Source: an uncultured Alphaproteobacteria bacterium (lineage in GTDB: Bacteria > Pseudomonadota > Alphaproteobacteria > Micavibrionales > Micavibrionaceae). From it: a DNA stretch of 33,734 bases. The position numbers and the translations under genes are program-made. Position 1 is the first letter of the stretch; every line of letters starts with the position of its first letter. Location of the stretch: the NCBI GenBank assembly GCA_946481105.1, contig CAMLMM010000012.1:1-33734 (forward strand), read 5' to 3'. This document shows positions 24,537-32,841 of this stretch, piece after piece. The notes under the pieces were generated by a model. It did no database searches. It was given only the letters and a program-made list of their open reading frames with translations, and was not told where the DNA came from.

Positions 24537-25256
24537 TTAGCCCTGTGAAACATTGATGCCGCCAAAACGGCGGTCACGACGGTTGAATTCCATTATGGCG
24601 GATTCGATATCGGCACGCCCGAAATCTGGCCATAGCGTGTCCGTAAATACAAATTCGGTATAGGCGCAAGGCCAGAGCAGAAAATTGGAAATACGTTGTT
24701 CGCCACTGGTCCGTATCATCAGATCCGGGTCGGGAATACCAGCGGTCATCAGGAATTGTGGCAGGAGTGCGTTGACTTCGTCTTCGCTCAGCTTGCGTTT
24801 TTCACGCCACGCGTGGTCGGCCAGCAAATTGGCGGCATGCAGGATATCCTGCCGCCCCCCATAGTTCAGCGCCATAACCAGATTCAGTCCTGTGTTTTCG
24901 CAGGTCAGACGTTCGGCATTTTCAATCAGTTCAACAATATCCGCATCAAACGCGCGGCGATTGCCAATTACACGCAAACGGATATTGTTTTTGTGCATTT
25001 CAGCGGTTTCCGAGCGCAGATAAGAACGCAGTAAGCGCATCAATTCGGATACTTCATCCTGCGGACGGTTCCAGTTCTCAGATGAGAAGCCGAACAATGT
25101 CAGATATTCGATCCCCATTTCCCCGGCAATCTCAACAACATTGCGCAGAGTTTCCGTCCCCTTGCGGTGTCCCATGGTGCGGGTCAGGCCGCGGGACTTT
25201 GCCCAGCGGCCATTGCCGTCCATGATAATTGCGATATGGCGTGGAACGGTCGTCAT
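24537..25256 (-). CDS. uppS: Undecaprenyl-diphosphate synthase (cis-prenyltransferase)
   Basis: It builds the C55 lipid carrier for cell-wall synthesis from isoprenoid units. The catalytic N-terminal motif HIAIIMDGNGRWAKSRG holds the essential Asp, and LFGFSSENWNRP and the C-terminal DLMIRTSGEQRISNFLLWPC with YTEFVFTDTLWPDF are the other conserved blocks. ATG at 25256 is preferred over a TTG two codons upstream. The gene follows the frr stop directly and precedes cdsA by 4 bases, so the genes are probably translated from one message. Confidence 0.96.
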   Translation of the reverse strand: MTTVPRHIAIIMDGNGRWAKSRGLTRTMGHRKGTETLRNVVEIAGEMGIEYLTLFGFSSENWNRPQDEVSELMRLLRSYLRSETAEMHKNNIRLRVIGNRRAFDADIVELIENAERLTCENTGLNLVMALNYGGRQDILHAANLLADHAWREKRKLSEDEVNALLPQFLMTAGIPDPDLMIRTSGEQRISNFLLWPCAYTEFVFTDTLWPDFGRADIESAIMEFNRRDRRFGGINVSQG

Positions 25257-25262
25257 CAGCAA

Positions 25263-25817
25263 TTAGACTTTCATCACATCAGCTTCTTTTTTGCTGAGCA
25301 TAGAGTCGACCGTTTTGATGAATTGATCGGTCAGTTCCTGCACTTCAGTGGACTGTTTCTTTTCATCGTCTTCCGAGATTTCATTATCCTTCAACGATTT
25401 TTTAATGGCGTCCATGCCGTCGCGGCGTACGTTGCGGATGGCCACGCGAGTCTGCTCGGCATATTTACCGGCAACCTTTTGCAATTCAGCGCGGCGTTCG
25501 GTCGACAGCTCCGGGATTGGCACGCGAATGAGCGAACCTTCGGCTTGCGGGTTGAGGCCTAGACCGGATTCACGGATGGCTTTCTCAACCGCTTTGGTCG
25601 AGGACATGTCCCAGACCTGCACGGTCAAGAGGCGCGGTTCCGGTACGCTGACGGTGCCAACCTGATTCAGCGGCATTTTCGCGCCATAAACTTCGACAGT
25701 GACAGGTTCCAGCATGTTGACGGAGGCACGTCCGGTGCGCAGGCCGACAAATTCTTTTTCCAGCGTGTCGATGGCACCCTGCATACGTTGTTTCAGATCA
25801 TTGATGTTAAGTGGCAT
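25263..25817 (-). CDS. frr: Ribosome recycling factor
   Basis: With EF-G it splits post-termination ribosomes. The 184-residue protein matches the family throughout: [66 protein letters not shown] and a C-terminal helix [20 protein letters not shown]. Length and domain order are normal. It lies 19 bases after pyrH and directly abuts uppS, in the standard pyrH-frr order. Confidence 0.97.
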   Translation of the reverse strand: MPLNINDLKQRMQGAIDTLEKEFVGLRTGRASVNMLEPVTVEVYGAKMPLNQVGTVSVPEPRLLTVQVWDMSSTKAVEKAIRESGLGLNPQAEGSLIRVPIPELSTERRAELQKVAGKYAEQTRVAIRNVRRDGMDAIKKSLKDNEISEDDEKKQSTEVQELTDQFIKTVDSMLSKKEADVMKV

Positions 25818-25836
25818 AGTCTGACTTCCTTGTTAA

Positions 25837-26583
25837 TTATTTATCGCTGACGATAGTGAATTCGCCGTCGCCCTTCATGACTTTGGCGAAATTACCTTTT
25901 TCACGGATGGAGAACACCATGACAGGCACTTTGTTTTCACGTGCCAATGAAATGGCGGTGGCATCCATGACTTTCAAATCCTTGGTCAGGATATCCATAT
26001 AGGTGAGGTGGTCATATTTGACGGCGCTTGGGTCTTTGAACGGATCAGCGGTGTAAATGCCATTGACCTTGGTACCTTTGGCAATCAGGTCGCAGTTCAT
26101 TTCCGACGCGCGGAGCGAAGCGCCTGTATCGGATGTGAAATAGGGGTTGCCTGTCCCGGCGGCAAAGATCACTACGCGGCCTTTTTCCATGTGGCGAATG
26201 GCCTTGCGGCGGATATATGGCTCGCAGACCTGGTCCATCTGGATGGCGGACTGCACGCGGGTTTTCACATTGATGTTTTCAAGCGCGTTCTGCAGGGCGA
26301 GGGCGTTGATAACAATTCCCAGCATGCCCATATGGTCGGCGGTGGTCCGGTCCATTCCGGCGGACGCACCGGACAGGCCACGGAAGATATTTCCGGCTCC
26401 GACGACAACGCAAAGTTCGGCGCCCATATCGACGACATCTTTAATATCCTGGGCGACACGGTTAACCGTGTCCGGGTCCAGGCCAAATTCTTTGGGACCC
26501 ATAAGGACTTCGCCGGATATTTTCAAAAGAACGCGCTTATATTTGAGGGCAGGGAGAGGCTTCACGGCAGGCATGGCGGTCAT
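25837..26583 (-). CDS. pyrH: Uridylate kinase
   Basis: PyrH phosphorylates UMP to UDP and is a hexamer of the amino-acid-kinase fold. Family blocks include [15 protein letters not shown] at the N-terminus, [16 protein letters not shown], the [20 protein letters not shown] segment and [20 protein letters not shown]. The ATG at 26583 has an AAGGA site 8 bases upstream; a longer frame to 26631 lacks both and is rejected. rpsB and tsf, which usually precede pyrH in proteobacteria, are not here; alr is upstream instead. Confidence 0.96.
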   Translation of the reverse strand: MTAMPAVKPLPALKYKRVLLKISGEVLMGPKEFGLDPDTVNRVAQDIKDVVDMGAELCVVVGAGNIFRGLSGASAGMDRTTADHMGMLGIVINALALQNALENINVKTRVQSAIQMDQVCEPYIRRKAIRHMEKGRVVIFAAGTGNPYFTSDTGASLRASEMNCDLIAKGTKVNGIYTADPFKDPSAVKYDHLTYMDILTKDLKVMDATAISLARENKVPVMVFSIREKGNFAKVMKGDGEFTIVSDK

Positions 26584-26675
26584 CACTTTTTCCTTATTTT
26601 TTGTACGCCCGCCATTCATATCAGGGCGCACTGATTTTGCAAGGAAATCAGGTATTTTTTGTCATATTTTTGTGG

Positions 26676-27740
26676 TTAACGTGTCAGTCGTTCCGCGCGG
26701 CGGGACAGGGACGTTAAGACTTCGTAACCGATAGTGCCCAGGTCGATTGCTAACTGGTCAACTGACTGGCTGGGCCCCAGGACTTCCAGCCAGTCATCCT
26801 GTTGGGGGGCTGGGCCGGACAGATTGCCAATATCGACAATAATCAGGTCCATCGACACCCGGCCAACGATGGGACAGGGTTGCCCCTTCCAGTAAAATTT
26901 GGCCCGGTTGCTGCCGGAACGTAAAAATCCGTCTGCATAACCCAGACCGATAGTTGCGATGGTTGTATCACGCGGGAAGGTGAAAGTCTGGTTATAACCA
27001 GCCGTTTCACCTTTTTTGACGGTACGGGTCTGCAGGATTTTAGCATCGAGTTGGACGACGGTCTGCATTGGATTGGTTGTTTCGGGAGTCGGGTTGGCAC
27101 CATAGAGCGCCACGCCAGGTCGCGCCTGACCACGGTGCCACGACGCATTCCGGAAGATGCCGGATGAGTTACAAATACTTTGCGGAATAATCTGAAATGG
27201 TTTTGGCAGCCCGGCGATACAGTCATCGAATATTTGGACCTGCGTAGCAGTGTGGGCGCTGGCATTATCATCGCTTGAGGTGAAATGCGTCATCATCAGG
27301 ATAGGTAGTGATTTTGCGTTGCCTGCCAGCTTTACAACATCCGCAGGCGGCAAGCCAAGGCGATTCATTCCGGTATCGATATGCCAGATGCAGGGAAGCT
27401 CGGCCGGGCAACGCTCAATATCTTTCGCAGAATTCAAAACAGGAATGATTTTTTGATGTTTGTAATCAGAGGCTGCGCCATCAGCCAAGCCACCTAGTAC
27501 GGCGATGGGGGCTTGGGTATGTTTTCGCGCTTCAAGAGCTTCACCAAATTGCGCGACATAAAAGAATTTAGCGCCAGCCTGTTCTAATGCAGGAACAGTA
27601 ATTTCTACTCCGGTGCCATAGGCATTTGCTTTGACGACAGCAGCGGTTTGACATGAAGAGCCAGTCTTTGATGCGAGCAATGTATAATTTGCCATGAGGG
27701 CTTTTGTGTCAATTATCAGGCGGGATGGGGCGTGTTGCAT
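26676..27740 (-). CDS. alr: Alanine racemase
   Basis: This PLP enzyme makes D-alanine for peptidoglycan. The PLP lysine is Lys37 in AVVKANAYGTG, and the second catalytic base is Tyr249 in AGYNQTFTFP. The WHIDTGMNRLGL and RPGVALYGANP blocks of the alpha/beta barrel and the C-terminal GRVSMDLIIVDIG follow the family pattern. The 354-residue length is normal. It lies downstream of dnaB on the same strand, a common alphaproteobacterial arrangement, separated by a cluster of hairpins at 27756-27834. Confidence 0.95.
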   Translation of the reverse strand: MQHAPSRLIIDTKALMANYTLLASKTGSSCQTAAVVKANAYGTGVEITVPALEQAGAKFFYVAQFGEALEARKHTQAPIAVLGGLADGAASDYKHQKIIPVLNSAKDIERCPAELPCIWHIDTGMNRLGLPPADVVKLAGNAKSLPILMMTHFTSSDDNASAHTATQVQIFDDCIAGLPKPFQIIPQSICNSSGIFRNASWHRGQARPGVALYGANPTPETTNPMQTVVQLDAKILQTRTVKKGETAGYNQTFTFPRDTTIATIGLGYADGFLRSGSNRAKFYWKGQPCPIVGRVSMDLIIVDIGNLSGPAPQQDDWLEVLGPSQSVDQLAIDLGTIGYEVLTSLSRRAERLTR

Positions 27741-27755
27741 ATCTTGTCCTTTATT

Positions 27756-27834
27756 CCTTCTCCCTTCGGGAGAAGGTTAGGATGAGGGACGGTGCGTGTT
27801 TCCCTCACCCCAGCCCTCTCCCGGAGGGAGAGGG
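27756..27834. repeat. Three consecutive hairpins between dnaB and alr
   Basis: Perfect inverted repeats follow one another: CCTTCTCCC/GGGAGAAGG (27756-27764 with 27768-27776), TGAGGGA/TCCCTCA (27783-27789 with 27801-27807) and CCCTCTCCC/GGGAGAGGG (27814-27822 with 27826-27834). The outer two also resemble each other. The sequence looks like the CCCTCTCCC-type intergenic repeats seen dispersed in many proteobacteria. In the dnaB-alr message it could stabilise or attenuate. Confidence 0.65.
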
Positions 27835-27841
27835 AGTTGTG

Positions 27842-29359
27842 TTAGCGGTGGCGCATATCAAGGTCAGCGAATTTGGTCAGGTTCGGATCGAAGAAGAGTT
27901 TGACGATTCCAATCGGGCCGTGACGCTGTTTGGCAACAATGGCTTCCGCGACGTTGGCGCTTTCCTGCAGGCGTGCCGCCCAGTTGGCATAGCGTTCGTT
28001 GAATTTATCGGATGTTTCGCTGTCGCGTTGCGCCGGAATTTCACGCGCCAGGTAATATTCCTCACGGTACACGAACATGACAACGTCGGCGTCCTGTTCG
28101 ATCGAGCCCGATTCACGCAAATCGGACAGCATGGGACGTTTATCTTCACGTTGTTCCACCGCACGTGAAAGCTGCGACAGGGCGAGAACAGGCACCTGAA
28201 GTTCCTTGGCGAGTGCTTTAAGGCCACGCGTAATTTCAGAAATTTCGAGAACACGGTTCGATTCAGATTGTTTGGTTCCCGAGCCACGCAGCAGCTGCAG
28301 ATAGTCGACCACGATAAGGCCCAGACCATGTTTGCGTTTCAGGCGGCGGCAACGAGTACGTATGGCACCAATCGATAGGGCTGGCGTGTCGTCGATGTAA
28401 AGTGGAATTTGCGACAAGTTATGCGCCGCTTGGGCGAAATCGCGGAACTGCGCCTCAGAAATATTTCCCTTACGTAACTGGTCGCCGGAAATACCGGATT
28501 GTTCGGCCAGAATACGTGTAGTCAACTGATCATGCGACATCTCGAGTGAGAAGAAGGCGGTAATCGCGCCTTCTTTACCGCCTGACTGGGCGTAAGCCTT
28601 TGCCGCATTAAATGCCATATTGGTCGCGAGGGCGGTTTTCCCCATCGACGGACGTCCGGCGAGAATAAGTAAGTCAGAGTTATGCAGGCCACCAAGTTTT
28701 TCATCCACGTCCTTAAGGCCAGTCGTAACCCCGGTGACGCCGCCTTTATTGTTATAGGCGCTCTCAGCCAATTCAATGGCCAGTTTAATGGAATCGCGTA
28801 ACGTTACAAAACTGGCTTGGGCATCACCGGTTTCCGCCATGGAGAAGAGACGGGCTTCAGCGGTTTCAATCGTATCCTGCGCATCATTATCAAGATTGTG
28901 ATCGAAGCTTTCATTCACCACATCGTTGCCGAATGAAATCAGCTCGCGGCGCAGATAAAGGTCATAGATTGTCCGTGCATAATCTTCGATATTGAGAACG
29001 GAAATAACGCTGGAAGCCAAGTCAACCAGATAGGCTGCGCCGCCGACCTGTTCGAGGTCAGCATCCTTTTCAAAATAAGATTTGAGCGTAACGGGCGAAG
29101 CGGTTTGCCCACGGTCGATGAGAGTCTGAATGGCCTGATAAATGCGTTGATGCGCAGGCGCAAAAAAATGAATAGGCTTCAGATAGTCGCCGATTTTTTC
29201 GTAAGCGCGGTTGTCAATCAGCAACGTGCCAAGCAATCCTTGTTCCGCTTCAAGGTTCTGTGGGAGAATACGGTAAGGTGTTTCCTTATCCGCCAACGAT
29301 AAGGATGCCGCATTTGCAGTTTGAAAACCCGCTTTTTTTAATTCTGATGTCTGAGCCAT
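27842..29359 (-). CDS. dnaB: Replicative DNA helicase DnaB
   Basis: DnaB is the hexameric 5'-3' helicase of the replication fork. The N-terminal primase-interacting domain begins at about residue 28 (YRILPQNLEAEQGLLGTLLID). The RecA-like motor has Walker A GRPSMGKT at 235-242, FFSLEMSHDQL, and the Walker B region LGLIVVDYLQLLRG. LSQLSRAVEQREDKRPMLSDLRESGSIEQDADVVMFVYR completes the conserved core. At 505 residues it is normal for alphaproteobacteria, and no intein is inserted at the usual Walker A position. Confidence 0.97.
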   Translation of the reverse strand: MAQTSELKKAGFQTANAASLSLADKETPYRILPQNLEAEQGLLGTLLIDNRAYEKIGDYLKPIHFFAPAHQRIYQAIQTLIDRGQTASPVTLKSYFEKDADLEQVGGAAYLVDLASSVISVLNIEDYARTIYDLYLRRELISFGNDVVNESFDHNLDNDAQDTIETAEARLFSMAETGDAQASFVTLRDSIKLAIELAESAYNNKGGVTGVTTGLKDVDEKLGGLHNSDLLILAGRPSMGKTALATNMAFNAAKAYAQSGGKEGAITAFFSLEMSHDQLTTRILAEQSGISGDQLRKGNISEAQFRDFAQAAHNLSQIPLYIDDTPALSIGAIRTRCRRLKRKHGLGLIVVDYLQLLRGSGTKQSESNRVLEISEITRGLKALAKELQVPVLALSQLSRAVEQREDKRPMLSDLRESGSIEQDADVVMFVYREEYYLAREIPAQRDSETSDKFNERYANWAARLQESANVAEAIVAKQRHGPIGIVKLFFDPNLTKFADLDMRHR

Positions 29360-29442
29360 GCAGGGAGATTAGCAGAGTCGATTTTTTACCGCCACAAAGC
29401 ATTTTGCCCCGGTGTGTGAATAACGGGGATAAAAGCCAAAGA

Positions 29443-29468
29443 AAAACCCCTCGGTGAGGAGGGGTTTT
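29443..29468 (-). terminator. Intrinsic terminator of the rpsF-rpsR-rplI operon
   Basis: A perfect 10-bp stem AAAACCCCTC/GAGGGGTTTT (29443-29452 with 29459-29468) lies 21 bases after the rplI stop on the minus strand and is followed there by further T residues. Confidence 0.85.
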
Positions 29469-29489
29469 AAATACGTATATAAGAAGAAA

Positions 29490-30074
29490 CTAGGCAGCGG
29501 CTTCGTCGGCAGCTGGCGCGTCGGCGGCTGCTTGTGCAGCGGCTTTAGGAGCTTTTTCTTCTTTAGCGTTGTGGTCAACGATAACGGCTTTACCGGTTTT
29601 TTCCTGGATTTTTGCTTCTTCAGCCGAACGTGCAATGTTGAGCATGATCTCAACTTTCACTTCAGGGTGCAGAGCAACTTTAACCGGGAACATACCGATC
29701 GACTTGAAAGCATCGTTCATCTGAACCTGATTACGCGCGATAGTGATTTTTGCATCAGCGGCAATGGCGTCAGCAATATCACGGCTCGCCACGGAACCGT
29801 ACAGGTGACCGGCTTCAGAAGCCTGACGCAGGATAACCACTTTCAGGTTTTCCAGTTTCTTGGCTTCTTTTTCAGCTTCGGCTTTACGTTCGTTATTCTG
29901 GGCTTCAAGGGCTTTACGCTGGGCTTCAAAGTAAGCCAGGTTTTCCTTGGTTGCGCGCAGAGCTTTGCGTTGTGGCAGGAGGAAGTTACGAGCGAAACCA
30001 GGTTTCACTTTTACAACTTCACCCATTTTGCCGAGTTTTTCAACGCGTTCCAGAAGAATGATTTCTGTTAACAT
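29490..30074 (-). CDS. rplI: 50S ribosomal protein L9
   Basis: The N-terminal RNA-binding domain is typical: EIILLERVEKLGKMGEVVKVKPGFARNFLLPQRKAL covers about residues 4-39. The long connecting helix, then the C-terminal domain (GHLYGSVASRDIADAI), follow. The protein is 194 residues because of an Ala/Glu-rich tail of about 45 residues after the second domain, a feature shared by many alphaproteobacterial L9 proteins. It is last in the rpsF-rpsR-rplI operon and is followed by a strong terminator. Confidence 0.96.
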   Translation of the reverse strand: MLTEIILLERVEKLGKMGEVVKVKPGFARNFLLPQRKALRATKENLAYFEAQRKALEAQNNERKAEAEKEAKKLENLKVVILRQASEAGHLYGSVASRDIADAIAADAKITIARNQVQMNDAFKSIGMFPVKVALHPEVKVEIMLNIARSAEEAKIQEKTGKAVIVDHNAKEEKAPKAAAQAAADAPAADEAAA

Positions 30075-30093
30075 GATCTTATATCCTCATTCT

Positions 30094-30480
30094 CTATTCG
30101 TTGCTGGCACGGTCGGAACGTTCAAAACGCTCAGAGCGTTCCGGACGATCACCACGCTCATAAGACGGACGCGGGCCACGGGTGTTTTCCATTTCGATCC
30201 GTACATACGGCATCAGCGCCATGTAACGGGAACGCTTGATGGCGACAGCCAGCTCACGTTGTTTCTTTTGGGAAACAGAGGTGATACGGCTTGGCATCAT
30301 CTTGCCGCGTTCGGAAATGTAACGGCCCAGTGTGCGGATATCTTTCCAGTCAATTGCCGGAGCGTTGTCACCGCTGAACGGGCAGGATTTACGGCGCTTG
30401 AAGAAAGTCTTTTTTGGGCCGCCGGCATCTTTTGAGTCCTTGCCTTCACGGGACTCACGTGGTTCACGATCAAAAGCCAT
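30094..30480 (-). CDS. rpsR: 30S ribosomal protein S18 with extended ends
   Basis: The S18 core runs from about residue 26 to 96: [36 protein letters not shown] and [21 protein letters not shown]. The protein is 128 residues against about 75-90 in most bacteria. There is a charged N-terminal extension of about 20 residues and a C-terminal tail built from Arg-Ser-Glu repeats ([17 protein letters not shown]). Its ATG overlaps the rpsF stop by one base in a TAATG junction, which supports coupled translation with its binding partner S6. Confidence 0.95.
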   Translation of the reverse strand: MAFDREPRESREGKDSKDAGGPKKTFFKRRKSCPFSGDNAPAIDWKDIRTLGRYISERGKMMPSRITSVSQKKQRELAVAIKRSRYMALMPYVRIEMENTRGPRPSYERGDRPERSERFERSDRASNE

Positions 30481-30836
30481 TATGCTGCTTCCTCTTCAAA
30501 ACGGTCATCATTTTCATGTTTAGCGATGATAGCAGACGGGCCTTTGCTCGCTGCATCAAGCTTAATGGACATGTAGCGAACGATATCTTCGCTGTTGCGC
30601 ATCAGACGTTCCATCTCGATGATAGCGGCGCCAGGGCAATCGCTTTCGATCAAGGTGTAGTGGCCTTTTTTCGCCTTGTTAATGCGGTAAGCGAATGTAC
30701 GCAGACCCCATTGTTCGGTTTTCAGGATTTTCCCGCCCATGTCGGTCAGGACTTTGGAATAATCCTTGGTCAGTTGCTCAACCTGAGCAGCCCCAAGGTC
30801 TTGCCGTGTGATAAACACGGTTTCATATATAGGCAT
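30480..30836 (-). CDS. rpsF: 30S ribosomal protein S6
   Basis: S6 pairs with S18 in the small-subunit platform. The sequence [21 protein letters not shown] opens the ferredoxin-like fold, and [25 protein letters not shown] is the conserved centre. The ATG at 30836 has an AAAGGAG ribosome binding site and gives 118 residues; an upstream extension to 30890 is rejected. A stable hairpin (CCCC/GGGG, 30858-30878) lies just upstream in the leader. S6-S18 leaders can bind the protein pair for autoregulation, but I cannot identify the known motif here with confidence. Confidence 0.96.
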   Translation of the reverse strand: MPIYETVFITRQDLGAAQVEQLTKDYSKVLTDMGGKILKTEQWGLRTFAYRINKAKKGHYTLIESDCPGAAIIEMERLMRNSEDIVRYMSIKLDAASKGPSAIIAKHENDDRFEEEAA

Positions 30837-31011
30837 GTGCACTCCTTTCGGTTTCGTCCCCATGAACCATTTCCGGGGAGAAGCCGACACCCGCCTAAGG
30901 GCGCCAGCAAGGTAAGTGGGGGTGTTCTAGGGGAAATGGTGCGGAAATGCAAGGAAATAGTCCATTAAGGATTAATCCGGCGATAAATATTTACATAATT
31001 TTAAATTGTGA

Positions 31012-31491
31012 TTAACAGGCCCTAACAAAATCGCGGCGGATATCCTGCTGATACTGACGGTTGTTCATTGCCATACTGGCCAGTAGCCAGAATGTCATCA
31101 TATCGTTAAAAGCATCGGTGCTTTTTTTCTCGCGTATCATTGCAGGAGCCTGACGCGCCTGATTTAAGCGGACGGCTCGATCAGTTACTTCTTTATCCGC
31201 TTTCAATTCATTCAAACGCGTTTCCACGGCCGACCTTGCCGAGTCATGCATGTCCCACGCAATTTCGGTCATCGGGTCTTCGGACCCATGGCTGATAACC
31301 AGACGTCCCAGATTATCCTTGGTATCGCAATATTGTTTATAAAGGCTGGCAAGGAGGGGATCGACCGCGATATAAATCTGAATCATATGCCAGTATCTAT
31401 CTTCGGGAATAGCCAATATTTCATCTGTCTGCGTAAATTCCAGACGGTTGATCATCGCGTTCATTAACGATGTAAGGCTGTTACCAGACAT
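31012..31491 (-). CDS. Hypothetical 159-residue soluble helical protein
   Basis: I do not recognise this protein. It has no signal peptide or clear membrane segment. It is mostly helical and mildly charged, with a central stretch (ARSAVETRLNELKADKEVTDRAVRLNQAR, about 85-113) that could form a coiled coil, and a Met-rich C-terminal region (DMMTFWLLASMAMNNRQYQQD). The ATG context has A-rich upstream sequence but only a weak AAGAAAA-type binding site. It is transcribed away from rpsF's promoter region on the same strand, and the gap to the next upstream gene contains a strong terminator, so it is probably its own transcription unit. Confidence 0.55.
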   Translation of the reverse strand: MSGNSLTSLMNAMINRLEFTQTDEILAIPEDRYWHMIQIYIAVDPLLASLYKQYCDTKDNLGRLVISHGSEDPMTEIAWDMHDSARSAVETRLNELKADKEVTDRAVRLNQARQAPAMIREKKSTDAFNDMMTFWLLASMAMNNRQYQQDIRRDFVRAC

Positions 31492-31575
31492 AAAATTCCC
31501 TGCTTTTTTCTTTTCTTTATACCTTCAAGATATGAAAATCTGGTAAATACAGGCAAGTTATTGAGGAATAATATA

Positions 31576-31603
31576 AAAAAACCTGCCGCAGGGCAGGTTT
31601 TTT
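31576..31603. terminator. Bidirectional intrinsic terminator after the 31619-32410 gene
   Basis: Stem AAAACCTGCC/GGCAGGTTTT (31578-31587 with 31592-31601), with a 4-base loop and A/T runs on both sides, begins 16 bases after the stop codon of the minus-strand gene. It separates that gene from the next orphan at 31012-31491. Confidence 0.85.
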
Positions 31604-31618
31604 GAAATATTGAATATT

Positions 31619-32410
31619 TTAGGATTTGTACAGTCCGCCACCGCCAAAGGAAGGTGAGGGATATGAGGATATCTCATCGCGAGGGAGCGTATGAGTCGAA
31701 GAAGGACTGCCCGATGTAAGCTGATTATTCATCATGCGCGTATGTGCTGCTTCCCTTTTTCTCGCAGTGTATGCAGGGCCGGACCAAGGTGAGGCGGCCG
31801 GAGCTTGTGCTGGTTGTGGTTTTTCAGCAAGGGCAGAGATTACATCGACAACAATTCCGGATGCAGGTGATTTTGCAGACATCAGGAATTCCGCCACTAT
31901 ATCGACAGGAGCTTTAGTAGCCCATCTTCCCTGTAAAGCACGATAAGATGTAGCGACTTGACGGGGCCCAGTTGTTGACATTGTCACATCAAGCGTGGCG
32001 TCCCCCCTGTGCATATGCATGAAAACTGCTTCGCGCATTGTGTCGCGTCCCAAGGTGGCAACCAGATTTCTATCCGTTTCTGTTGCTAGCGATACGAGTT
32101 CGTATCGGGGGGATGCTGCCATTGTCCATCTGTCAGCTATAGGGGCATTCCGGGCCTGATCAATGACATGGCCCATATATCGTGCACGCTCGTGTCGCGG
32201 CAGAGATTTAGCTGAGGACTCAAACGGACGAGCAATAAGGTCATGCCCACCCATATTTGTTGCGATGCCTGCGTATTTGACTGCGAAACCAGCTTCGGTA
32301 AAAAGGCAGGTGAGGGGGGTAAGCAAGCTGGTCAGGCGATTACGGCGTCCCTGATCAAGCGACTTGAATAGATCATCAACACGTTGTTGAATCGTAAGAC
32401 TGGATGTCAT
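31619..32410 (-). CDS. Hypothetical 263-residue protein with disordered C-terminus
   Basis: I do not recognise this protein. Residues 1-190 look like one globular mixed helix/strand domain, starting with an amphipathic segment (TIQQRVDDLFKSLDQGRRNRL) and containing several His and Arg residues (MHMHRGDATLDV near 131-142). Residues 200-263 are rich in Ala, Pro, Ser and Gly and probably disordered, ending SPSFGGGGLYKS. There is no signal peptide. A small GGAG-type binding site precedes the ATG (GGGAGCAATAAATG). It is separated from gapR by 82 bases and closed by its own terminator. Function unknown; the position near a type IVB-secretion-like gene makes a link possible but unproven. Confidence 0.55.
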   Translation of the reverse strand: MTSSLTIQQRVDDLFKSLDQGRRNRLTSLLTPLTCLFTEAGFAVKYAGIATNMGGHDLIARPFESSAKSLPRHERARYMGHVIDQARNAPIADRWTMAASPRYELVSLATETDRNLVATLGRDTMREAVFMHMHRGDATLDVTMSTTGPRQVATSYRALQGRWATKAPVDIVAEFLMSAKSPASGIVVDVISALAEKPQPAQAPAASPWSGPAYTARKREAAHTRMMNNQLTSGSPSSTHTLPRDEISSYPSPSFGGGGLYKS

Positions 32411-32492
32411 TTATTGCTCCCTGTTTATATTGCTTATGAATAAGCCGTTTTAAGGGGAGTCGTAATGAAAATCAAATATATTCTGAAAATTG

Positions 32493-32768
32493 TTAATCCA
32501 GGCCGATTGCCGATTTATAGAGTTCCAGAAGTTCTTCTTCCTCGCGGCGTTTCTCGGTTTCCATCTTACGCAGACGAACCAGTTTGCGCATGGTCTTCAC
32601 GTCGAACCCGACACCTTTGGCTTCGGCATAAATGTCCTTAATGTCGTCGGCGAGGCCTTTTTTTTCTTCTTCCAGGCGCTCGATACGGTCAAGAAATGCT
32701 TTCAGCCGCTGACCGCCGACGCCACCAACATCCTGTGTCTCATCATCTTTGCGCTGTGCCTGTGCCAT
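32493..32768 (-). CDS. gapR: GapR-family nucleoid protein (DUF2312)
   Basis: The 91-residue protein matches GapR along its whole length: GGQRLKAFLDRIERLEEEKKGLADDIKDIYAEAKG forms the long first coiled-coil helix, and GFDVKTMRKLVRLRKMETEKRREEEELL the basic DNA-clamp helices. In Caulobacter GapR forms a clamp on overtwisted DNA ahead of replication forks and transcribing polymerase and assists topoisomerases. The family is largely restricted to alphaproteobacteria and their phages, which supports the taxonomic call. It lies 73 bases after the secreted IcmL-like gene on the same strand. Confidence 0.95.
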   Translation of the reverse strand: MAQAQRKDDETQDVGGVGGQRLKAFLDRIERLEEEKKGLADDIKDIYAEAKGVGFDVKTMRKLVRLRKMETEKRREEEELLELYKSAIGLD

Positions 32769-32841
32769 ATCGGTGCCTGTCCATTTTCTGATTGTGGGAA
32801 GAGGGCGAAGCTAACGAAACCACAGATGATTTTCAAGCAAT

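Noticed and set aside
30837..31011. Possible S6:S18 autoregulatory leader upstream of rpsF.
   Set aside because: A hairpin is present, but I could not find the conserved loop arrangement of the known motif, so it is mentioned only in the rpsF entry.
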